Source of the DNA: Ariolimax columbianus
Lineage: Eukaryota; Mollusca; Gastropoda; Stylommatophora; Arionidae
DNA length: 64,000 nt
Direction of reading: 5' to 3'
NCBI GenBank assembly: GCA_036924085.1
Contig: JAVGWX010000019.1
Coordinates: 19,378,793 to 19,442,792, forward strand
Shown piece by piece: positions 56,436 to 64,000 of the stretch. How positions within the stretch are numbered: the stretch's first letter is position 1; each line of letters opens with the position of its first letter. Below the pieces are notes generated by a model. That model searched no databases. It was not told the origin of the DNA and saw nothing but the letters and a program-made list of their open reading frames with translations. A program made the position numbers and the translations under genes.

Positions 56436-57349
56436 TTTTTTTTAAATTTTTTTTTATTTCTCTAATTTCCCATGAAAATTTACTTCTAAAAGCTACTAGG
56501 TGAGGCTTTTAAACAAATGAAATTTATTCTGCTTGTATCCTTGTGGATTGTAAAGCCAGCATCTATTACAGCTTTCTTATGTAATGTAACTTTAGAGATA
56601 TTAGTGTTGTTCTTTCTCAATCAAATAAACACTGTTCTTAGAATCAATGCATCTTTATAGTCCAATATTCTATCAATCTCACATTTGATAAATTTGTTGT
56701 TAAAGCTATCTACTTTCTTTTTTCTTCCTCTGTCTCTGGTGGTATTTGTAGAAAGACTGTCAAGTTTTAGTGTCCAGTGTGAGAATTACCTGTTGCTAAT
56801 ACCCACGGTATGCATCGTTCTTTTGAATGGGTTTGAAATGCAATGATATGTTCATTTAGCATCACATGAGTAATGTTTATCTAATTTTATTGTTATGATT
56901 ATTAGAGTAAATTATTAATGTAAATATGTGTGTGTGTGTGTGTGTTTGTATATACGTGTGTGTGTATATATGTGTGTATGTGTGTATATATATGTGTGTG
57001 TGTGTGTGTGTGTATGTCTGTGTGTATATATGTGTGTGTGTGTGATTTGTAATAAGGAAAACCTTGTAAGGGATCAAACTCATGTATATACATAAATGGG
57101 TACAGTAGTATCCTGAAAATGTGATGGAAATAATCATTTAAATTGCAAGTTTACGTCTGTGAGTTATTCTCATCTTATTAAAAAATGTAATCTTACAACA
57201 AAGTGTACAATGTTTCTTACGTCATACAATTTTTGCAAGATCATTCTCATCAAATATATGCAAATCATCAAAAAGAACATTGATTGCAGTGAACACAAAA
57301 ATGATTGCAATTCAACATTTACAAAGCCACTCTCTTCTTACCTAACACT
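56433..57349. other. no gene seen; (TG)n at 56925-57045
   Basis: AT-rich intron-like sequence with a compound (TG)n/(TA)n repeat in the middle. The reverse-strand TH-rich frames come from that repeat. Confidence 0.5.
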
Positions 57350-57605
57350 CTGTTTCATGTTACTCTGTGCAACAACCAGTCTCTTGTACAACTTTTACAC
57401 GCGCCCTCAGGGTGAGGCCCTTCTATTGCACTTTGATTGGGTTGATCTCTGAGAGGGCCCAAACTAGCATTGGTGCATACAGACACACACACGCATCCAA
57501 GCACTGGTAAATACGTCCAGATATCACCTAAAAGGCTGCGGCCCGGGGTGAAAACAGGCGTGCATCCGCCAATAGAATACAGAGAGGCAAACACTTTACA
57601 CAACA
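57350..57605 (-). mobile_element. SINE-C copy
   Basis: Reversed it matches 1580-1810: GGCGGATGCACGCCTGTTTT, CACCCCGGGCCGCAGCC, GGATGCGTGTGTG, AGAGATCAACCCAATCAAAG and CCCTGAGGGCGCGTGTAAAA. Confidence 0.65.
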
Positions 57606-57699
57606 ACAACAAAATTAAATAAAAACAGAAATCTTAGACACGGACAGATTCAAATTAATTATTATTGTCTTCTGTGTATACGTTATCTCTCGTCCTAAC

Positions 57700-58160
57700 T
57701 TTACTTATTTATCCTGGTTTAGAAGATCTTCGTAGTCTGTAAACAACCAGTTTCTTTTACTCAACTTGATTTTAAAATAACTATGTACATCCGATCTACT
57801 CTTGAACGCATTAACTGACCCTGACACCACTATTTCCTGTGGCAATGCATTCCAAGCTGTCACTACTCGCTGACTAAACGGAAAAAAACTTGCCTTTTTC
57901 ACTGCTAGCTGGACTTGCTCACTCACTTTACCTTTTATAAACATGTATTAAATGAATTCATATCTTTTCTAGGCACTGTACACCTTTTTCTTATTCCTCA
58001 TAACTATAATTCCGGAAACCCACTATCAGGGGTATCGCTTATCGTGTTATCCTTTACGCCATATTACATGTCCTCTACGGTTTAGGACTCCACACCTGAA
58101 CACAGTACTCCAATATAACTAATACTTTATACAATTCGACTTTCATATCCTTGATGTTTG
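57700..58160 (-). mobile_element. CR1-like fragment, internally rearranged
   Basis: The minus strand from 57944 reads GKVSEQVQLAVKKA joined to SQRVVTAWNALPQEIVVSGS and ends with the CR1 3' sequence (TAAACCAGGATAAA). Just upstream (58160-57960) lies the part that should fall between these two, around EYCVQVWSP. The order is therefore scrambled relative to the 28.3 kb copy. Confidence 0.65.
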
Positions 58161-58202
58161 ATGTTTCTTTTATTATTTATTTGGTTAATAATCTCATTTC
58201 AG

Positions 58203-58382
58203 TGAAAGTTCTGCTGCACTGAACATAGAAACGGCCGCTCCGAAAACAAAGAAGATTATTAGCAGAACTCCTGGTTCTTCTACTGATCCTGGGAAAAAAG
58301 AAAGGAAAAACAGATTCCCTTTGCTAGGTGGTAATAACGCACCTATTATTGTTCCCCTTCTGATTTCGTTAATGTTTTGTTG
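58203..58382 (+). CDS. candidate exon 3 of the TNF-receptor-like gene (stalk and transmembrane start)
   Basis: An acceptor (TAATCTCATTTCAG) ends at 58202 and the donor TTG|GTAAAG begins at 58383. The 180 nt stay open in the frame that continues exon 45444-45515, joining through a Cys codon, and the exon is again phase 2-2. It encodes a Ser/Thr/Pro/Lys-rich stretch (ESSAALNIETAAPKTKK, RTPGSSTDPGKKERKN) and then APIIVPLLISLMFC, a transmembrane-like run cut by the donor. No match to any repeat in the window. Chance alone could give such an open frame (roughly 1 in 20), so phase agreement and the hydrophobic end are the main support. Confidence 0.42.
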
Positions 58383-58494
58383 GTAAAGGGATCTTTATCC
58401 AGTAGGGAATTCCCCCGCATTACACTCGGATAATCTGAAAATTTCAGAGGGAAACAAATGATGTATTATGTCTCAGCATAATTTGTTTATCAAT

Positions 58495-58567
58495 CAATTA
58501 TAACTAAAACCAACACAACTTGTATTAATATTTTTAATACAAGTTGTGTTGGTTTTAGTTATAATTG
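58495..58567. repeat. perfect 34-bp inverted repeat with 5-nt loop
   Basis: 58495-58528 (CAATTATAACTAAAACCAAC..) and 58534-58567 are exact reverse complements around TATTT. The right arm ends where homology to LINE-E begins. Confidence 0.95.
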
Positions 58568-58900
58568 GCTTTGTATCCATTGTATCTGTTTTGAATTGCT
58601 TTCTGATGGATACTATCAGGTGTTTGACGTGTCACAGCCGAAGCATTTAGTTTGTTGTCTCTTGATGAGGTCTAGCACTGGTGTTGTATCCACTTGTCTC
58701 CTAATATCTTTGTTTCTGATTCTACCATTCTTGCTACTCCAAGCATTCTGTGCAGACATTTCATCTGTTGTCACGATGTTGCTTTTATCTTTCTTTGTTA
58801 ATGTCCAATGCTGGCACATATAGAACAATGTGGTTAGGAATATTGTATTGTATAGCGTTCTTTTTTGTATACGTTGTCACGCGCTTACTTTGTAATATCA
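58560..58900 (-). mobile_element. LINE-E fragment
   Basis: The minus strand matches 48165-48500 almost base for base: MCQHWTLTKKDKSNIVTTDE, DIRRQVDTTPVLDLIKRQQT. It is truncated at AATGGATACAAAGCCA, where the palindrome starts. Confidence 0.75.
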
Positions 58901-58904
58901 GGGA

Positions 58905-59230
58905 CATTGTCTGATGATGAATGCCCACAAATAGTGGTGTTACTCTTGCGTGCGCCCTCAAAAAGTAGCTCATTGGCAGATTGTTGTAGCTTTCTTCAGA
59001 CGCTAAGCATGCCGATGAAGGTGATTCGAGGTCTTCCATGCGATTCTGCTATGATTTATCTTCATCTGCGTTTCCTTCACTACTACAGGGATCACGTCCA
59101 TCCATCAGCTTATTAGTCACTCTGCCATAAAAACAGCTAGTTTCAAGGAAGGGCTAAGAGAAAGGCGAGATGAGGGTCTTGGCCAGTATATTTTACCTGA
59201 CCTTGACCTGACAAATATGTTGTACCTTTA
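58905..59230 (-). mobile_element. rep-D copy
   Basis: The same orientation and landmarks as 10780-11027: TGCGCCCTCAAAAAGTAGCT, GATGAAGGTGATTCGAGG, CACTACTACAGGGATCACGT and GGCCAGTATATTTTACCTGA. Confidence 0.6.
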
Positions 59231-59706
59231 CTAGATGCTAGTTAGAGACGCATATCAAAACTTTGTGAATTTCGTCGTTTTTTTTAAATCGCATCAATTG
59301 CTTCACACAAATTCTCTATCAAATTATATTTGCATCCATAATTTGGCCAGCATCTATTAAACGCATACATTCCTCCGCATAACTTTTCTCTCAATGTATA
59401 TTTGTGTACATAATTTGGCCAGTATCTTCTAAACGCATAAATTTCTTCAGAAATTTTGTCTATTAAATGATATTTGAGTCCACATTTTTACTTTTGTGAG
59501 CTGGGATATTATACCAAGCACAATGGTCCGGTTTCATGGCGGACTTGTGAAATATTTATATTGTGAACGATGCATTTAAAACGGAGGTCTCAAACAAGAA
59601 ACTATCGTGCCGGTCGTAAGAGGATAGGATAGATGGCCCCCTTTCCGACCGCAGTAAAACCTCCGTCATTTTCAAAATCATATTGTAGAATGTAAAACAA
59701 TTAGAC
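59231..59706. other. no gene seen
   Basis: Contains a loosely repeated TTTGTCTATTAAATGATATT / TTCTCTATCAAATTATATTT motif about 65-120 bp apart. No coding support. Confidence 0.35.
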
Positions 59707-59718
59707 GATATAGTATAT

Positions 59719-60298
59719 GCCAGCAGTCCGCACCAAAAAGAGTAGTGGTACAGTGGGTTCCATCCCACTGTAACATCCAAGGCAACGAGGAGGCAGACAG
59801 ACTGGCAAAAGAAGATGCACGACTACCACAACCAGACTCTAGTGTGACCTACGAAGAGTCCAAAAGGCTTATTAGAGCCAGATACATGGCCAACTGGGAA
59901 ACAGAACATTCTGGCTACGCAAAAAATGATGCCTATTACCAGTTGAACAGAAGAGAGCAGGTCGTGGTCTTCAGACTCCGCACAGGCCACAACAGACTGA
60001 GGTACCATCTATTCAATAAACTGAAGATAGGTGGCACTGACGAATGCACTTGTGGCACCGAGAAAATGACCGCTGAAAATCTGCTGCAAAACTGCCCGAC
60101 ATACGAGGACCAGAGAAAGCAAATGTGGCCATCACCAGTGGCAACACTAAACAAGCTCTATGGCAGTGTCGACAGCCTCAGGATGACCGCCGCTTTTTTC
60201 GAAAAAATACAGGTTGACGTTTGACAGCGTACGAAGAAGAAGAAGAAGAAGAAGAAGAAGAAGAAGAAGAAGAAGAAGAAGAAGAAGAAGAAGAAGAA
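59719..60298 (+). mobile_element. RNH-LINE, short copy with long (GAA)n tail
   Basis: Starts inside RNase H (QQSAPKRVVVQWVPSHCNIQ), runs open through GNEEADRLAKE and the knuckle C-T-C-G-T-E-K-M...C, then stops, and ends in about 22 GAA units. GATATAGTATAT flanks it at 59707-59718 and 60299-60310. Sequence is closer to the 17.9 kb copy (PQPDSSVTYEESKR) than to the others, so it belongs to an older or different subfamily. Confidence 0.92.
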
Positions 60299-60399
60299 GA
60301 TATAGTATATTTACAGAAAATAAAGCAATGTAACAATATAACTTTGTTGAATGCTTGCAAACTTACATGCTCATTTTACCTTAATGTTTTACCACTTAG

Positions 60400-60508
60400 T
60401 TTTACAGCGTTGCGATCCAGCACATCAGGGATATCTAAAATATTATATTGTGATGAAATTCTTAGAGTTACTACCAAGTGCTTATATGTGAATCTCTTGC
60501 AAGTCTAA
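60400..60508 (+). other. alternative candidate exon 4 of the TNF-receptor-like gene
   Basis: An acceptor-like TTTTACCACTTAG ends at 60399. In the phase left by 58382 the next bases extend the hydrophobic run (C-F-T-A-L), followed by RSSTSGISKILYCDEILRVT and a stop at 60506 that overlaps an AATAAA at 60507-60512. This would give a 19-residue membrane span and a short tail. It competes with the terminal exon at 60908. Both are untested. Confidence 0.22.
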
Positions 60509-60699
60509 TAAAAATGTTTGTTAAAAGCTAAATCAGAGAACAAAGGTAATGTAGTTCGTGTCTATGTATTTAGCTACCTACATAAAGTAGTTTCGTCAGT
60601 TACAAGTAACAGTTAATGTATTAGAGCGATAATGACTAGTACTAGAAGGGGGAAATATGTAATCTTCTCATAAAAAACTAAACAAAATTTAGTTTAAGA

Positions 60700-60930
60700 A
60701 TCTGTACTGAGTGGTCCTTGGTTCATTCCCCAGTTGAGGCGGTAATGTTTTTTTCAGACCGCAATGGCTCCCAGGTCGACCCAGCCTTAAATGGGTACCG
60801 GTTCAGTCCGGGAAGTAAAAGCGGCGAGGGAGAGGAGATGGCTACCGCCCTCATATAACCGAGCCTTTGAAATGTGAGATCGCTAACACCTCACACCCCT
60901 ACGGCAGTAATGCTATGGGATACTTTACTT
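60700..60930 (+). mobile_element. SINE-G, second copy
   Basis: Nearly identical to 4288-4492 from GGTAATGTTTTT onward. Its left end has TTGGTTCATTCCCC, a B-box-like sequence. It ends GGGATACTTTACTT immediately before the putative terminal exon. Confidence 0.75.
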
Positions 60931-61058
60931 ACCGAAACTACCAGCAAATGAAAACCGTTAAACAGTGTTTATCCCATTATGAAAAAAGTTCTTGTATAAA
61001 ACATAGACCAAAGATTCAAGAACTATTCCGACATTTACATGAAAACATGCCGACATGA
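60908..61058 (+). CDS. candidate terminal exon of the TNF-receptor-like gene
   Basis: The frame NYQQMKTVKQCLSHYEKSSC then IKHRPKIQELFRHLHENMPT ends at TGA 61056. It looks protein-like (charged, few rare residues), is not part of any repeat here, and is followed 84 bases later by a poly(A) signal. The nearest good acceptor, CACACCCCTACGGCAG ending at 60907, lies inside SINE-G and has the right phase (2) to follow exon 58203-58382. That would make the splice site transposon-derived. A weaker acceptor, ACTACCAG ending at 60944, lies outside the SINE but has a different phase. I see no death domain or TRAF motif. Confidence 0.38.
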
Positions 61059-61141
61059 ATATCGAGTGGATCACATGATACTTAAATTTGTGTTTCATGT
61101 TTAGGCTTGTGATGCCCGGCAGTCCTGTTAACAAAATATTT

Positions 61142-61147
61142 AATAAA
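61142..61147 (+). terminator. AATAAA poly(A) signal
   Basis: AATAAA is followed 17-34 bases on by the GT-rich GTGGTGTTGTAATTTGTT, the arrangement of a 3' processing site. It follows the stop at 61058. Confidence 0.5.
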
Positions 61148-61439
61148 CTTCACACATTGTACAGCGTGGTGTTGTAATTTGTTATACTATCTCTGCTGTG
61201 TAGATCAACTCAAATTGAATCAATGTATTGTCAGTAGTTAAACAATATTTCTATTTTTGGAATCATGCAGGTTTCTTTTCGATTGTAAACAATGCCATTA
61301 ACTCTTTGTAACCTTATTATTCATTATAAGATACAACACAAATCAGGCTGTAGACAATTTGGAACAACTTGTGGGTTGGGGGTGTAGAATAACACGAGGG
61401 TCAAATGAAGCATACTAATCTAGATAGCTTAGAGTAAAA

Positions 61440-63160
61440 CATCAGGGTCAAGTAACCCATACTGATCAAGGTGAGAGCTTTGAGCTTCATCAGGCTCAGG
61501 TAAAACCACCTGATCAAAGTGGGAGCTTAGAGTTGCATCAGGCTCAGTTAAACATACTAATCAAAGTGGGAGCTTAGAGTTACATGAGGCTCACTTAAAC
61601 ATACTGATCAAAGTGGGAGCTTAGAGTTACATTAGGCTCAGTTGAACATACTGATCAAAGTGGGAGCTTAGAGTTACATCAGGATCAGATAAAACATACT
61701 GATCAAAGTGAGAGCTTAGAGTTACATCAGCCTCAGGTAAAACCACCTGATAAAAGTGGGAGCTTAGAGTTACATCAGGATCAGTTAAACATACTGATCA
61801 AAGTGGGAGCTTAGAGTTACATCAGGCTCAGTTAAACATACTGATCAAAGTGGGAGCTTAGAGTTACATCAGGATCAGATAAAACATACCGATCAAAGTG
61901 GGAGCTTAGATTTACATGAGGCTCAAGTGAAAGATACTGATCAAAGTGGGAGCTTAGATTTACATCAGCCTCAAGTGAAACATTTAGATCCAGGTGTGAA
62001 CTTAGATATACTTCAAGCTCAAGTAAAACATACTGATCAAGTTGGCAGCTAAGAGTTACATTAGGCTCACGTGAAAGCTATTGATCAAGGTCGGAATTTA
62101 GAATTACATAGGGCCCAAGTGCAACATATTGTTCAAGGTGGGAGCTGAGTGTTACATCAGGCTCAAGTGGAAAATACTGATCAGGGTGAAAGCTTAGAGT
62201 TACGTCAGGGTCAGGTAAAACATACTGATCAAGGGGGCTGGTTAGAATTACATCAGGGTCAGGTGAATCATACTGATCAAGGTGGAAATGAATAGATAAC
62301 ATCAGACTCAAGTAAAACATATTGATCAAGGTGGGACATTAGAGTTACATCAGGCTCAGGTAAACCATATTGATCAAGGTGGGAGACTAGAGTTACATCA
62401 GGCTCAGGTAAACCATATTGATCAAGGTGAGAGATTATAGTTACATCAGGATCAAGTGAAACATTGATCAAGGTGGGAGCTTAGAGTTATATCAGGATCA
62501 AATGAAACATTGATCAAGATGGGAGCTTAGAGTTACATCAGGATCAAGTGAAACATACTGATCAAGGTGGAAGCCTAGACTAACACCAGACTCAAGTGAA
62601 ACATATTTATCAAGGTTACAGCTCAGAGTTAATCAAGATCCGGTTAAAGGTGTTAATCAAGGTGGGAGTTTATAGTTAGTTACATCAGGATCAGATAAAG
62701 CATATTGTTCAAGGTGGGAGTTTATAGTTAGTTACATCAGGCTCAGATAAAGCATATTGTTCAAGGTGGGAGTTTATAGTTAGTTACATCAGGCTCAGAT
62801 AAAGCATACTGATCAAGGTGGGAGCTCACAGTTACACCACGCTCAAGTAAAATATACTGATCAGGGTGGGAGCTTAGTTACATCAGGCTCAAGTGAAACA
62901 TAGTGATCAAGATGTGAGCTTGGAGTTACATCAGACTCAAGTGAAACATACTGTTCAAGATGGGAGCTTAGAGTTACATCAAGGTCAGGTTGAACATACT
63001 AATCAAGGTGGGAGTTTATAGTTACATCTACCTCAAGTAAAACATACTGATCAATTTGGGAGCTGAGAGTTACATCAGGCTCAAGTGAAACATACTGATC
63101 AATTTGGGAGCTTAGAGTTACATCAGGCTCAAGTGAAACATACTGATCAAGGTGGGGCAC
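61440..63160. repeat. 46-49-bp minisatellite, about 36 units
   Basis: The unit TGATCAAAGTGGGAGCTTAG + AGTTACATCAGGCTCAGTTAAACATAC, with length changes between units. A subset near 62250-62450 and 63000-63160 is 48 bp long and reads LDQYGLPEPDVTLVSH on the minus strand, giving short open frames. Length variation and stops elsewhere argue against a protein. Confidence 0.93.
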
Positions 63161-64000
63161 CTCACCTCCCCCCCTCCCCCCATCACCATAACTATCGATT
63201 TTTAAGTACACAAAGCTAAGTAATGCTCTCAAAATTTAGAAATAATAGCGCTCTCAAAATTAAGAATTAATAAAAGACCGAAAGAGCCACACATAGTGAA
63301 ATAAGAATGGCACATGTAACAGTTCCCGCCGGAGCAAGGAGAGGTTAGGACAGGGGTGAGGTGGTTTCTGATATCTGAACATGTTAAAGCTTGAAGCTAC
63401 CTGAATGCGTGTCAATGGCACTCACCGTCTCAACAAAGGAGAACAGAGTTGGGGTAAAGAATGTGGACAGGTGGAAACTGACCGCTGGCCTGCCAATTTT
63501 GGTAGGAGGAGATTGATTGACAGACGGAATGGCAGCGGGACTTGCTGCTAGAGAATGAGTGACAGGTGTGCAACGTGTTTCGTTCCAGTGGGACTGAATA
63601 TAGCCATCGATTGGTCAAGCTCTGGCCTGGCTTGAGAATATATAACTTGAGACAAAGTTTAGCTCAGTAGGCTGGATGGAGAGAGGCTGGATGGAGGGGA
63701 GGCTGGATATAGAGATGAGAGCGAGAGAGAGAGAGACTGAATGTAGATAGTATGTTTAACTCACCGACTTAGGTAGAGGAGCGATTGATAGACGGTTGGA
63801 CGAATGTTTAGTGACAGAACAGGATCGCTCAAATAGGTGTGTGAGTTTTGCATTAATAGATACTCGTGTTTGTAAGCAAGGACACATTGTGAACGAGTTA
63901 TGTCGAGATTGCCCGCCTGGGGGGATTTGAGTGAGGAAGAGTATTTGATAAGGTGTGTTGAGGACGCAGTTAAGGCGATGTGTGTGTGATGTAATTGCAA
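63161..64000. other. no gene seen
   Basis: A short GGATGGAGAGAGGCT-type repeat and a GA run occur at 63670-63740. Open frames of 62 and 79 residues on the minus strand show no family features. Confidence 0.35.

Noticed and set aside
61440..63160. CRISPR-like array of regularly spaced repeats
   Set aside because: The units are directly tandem without unique spacers and the DNA is eukaryotic. The same applies to the 9.2, 35.4, 41.0 and 43.6 kb arrays.
62078..63232. Minus-strand frames with repeated LDQYGLPEPDVTLSSH
   Set aside because: Part of the 46-49-bp minisatellite; units of other lengths and stops break the frame repeatedly.

Overview
The window is nuclear DNA of an animal. It is AT-rich and intron-rich, about nine tenths of it looks like transposon debris and tandem repeats, and it has no operons, ribosome sites or rRNA. 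A set of degraded RTE, CR1 and I-group LINEs, mariner and hAT transposons and tRNA-headed SINEs, together with C-type lectin and TNF-receptor-like exons, points to a lophotrochozoan. A gastropod mollusc is my best guess. That is an inference from family content, since no species-specific marker can be proven by eye.

Two host genes can be argued from splice sites, reading phase and domain pattern, both on the + strand. (1) A C-type lectin domain is split over exons 5844-5922 and 11313-11435. The exons join in phase, and a dead duplicate of the first exon lies 160 bases downstream of it. Weaker upstream exon candidates are at 43-87 and 3594-3685. (2) A TNF-receptor-like membrane protein has a signal peptide and cysteine-rich exon ending at 40913, a second cysteine exon at 45444-45515, a stalk and transmembrane exon at 58203-58382, and a terminal exon ending at 61058 followed by AATAAA at 61142. 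The first two exons are well supported; the last two are hypotheses. The introns hold most of the repeats in the window.

Labels used for repeats. RNH-LINE: I-group LINE with RT, RNase H and a zinc knuckle, ending in (GAA)n (copies at 17.9, 26.2, 37.6, 49.7, 51.7 and 59.7 kb). CR1-like: LINE with a zinc-finger, coiled-coil and SGNH-esterase ORF1 (28.3-32.2 kb nearly complete; pieces at 17.3 and 57.7 kb). RTE-A: tail (GAT)n. RTE-B: tail (ATG)n. RTE-C: tail (TGACC)n. LINE-E and LINE-H: other degraded LINE C-termini. rep-A: about 370 bp, non-coding, (GAA)n tail. rep-B, SINE-C, rep-D with (CAA)n tail, and SINE-G: short interspersed repeats. Minisatellites occupy 4.1-5.8, 9.2, 11.0, 15.2, 34.4, 35.4-37.2, 41.0-42.7, 43.6-45.4 and 61.4-63.2 kb.

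Nested insertions with clear target-site duplications give a local history: RNH-LINE went into a mariner (51.7 kb), into RTE-A (49.7 kb) and into CR1 (17.9 kb); rep-A went into rep-B inside a minisatellite (36.5 kb); SINE-G went into a minisatellite (4.3 kb). RNH-LINE is the youngest family, because its copies are nearly identical and three of them keep long open frames.
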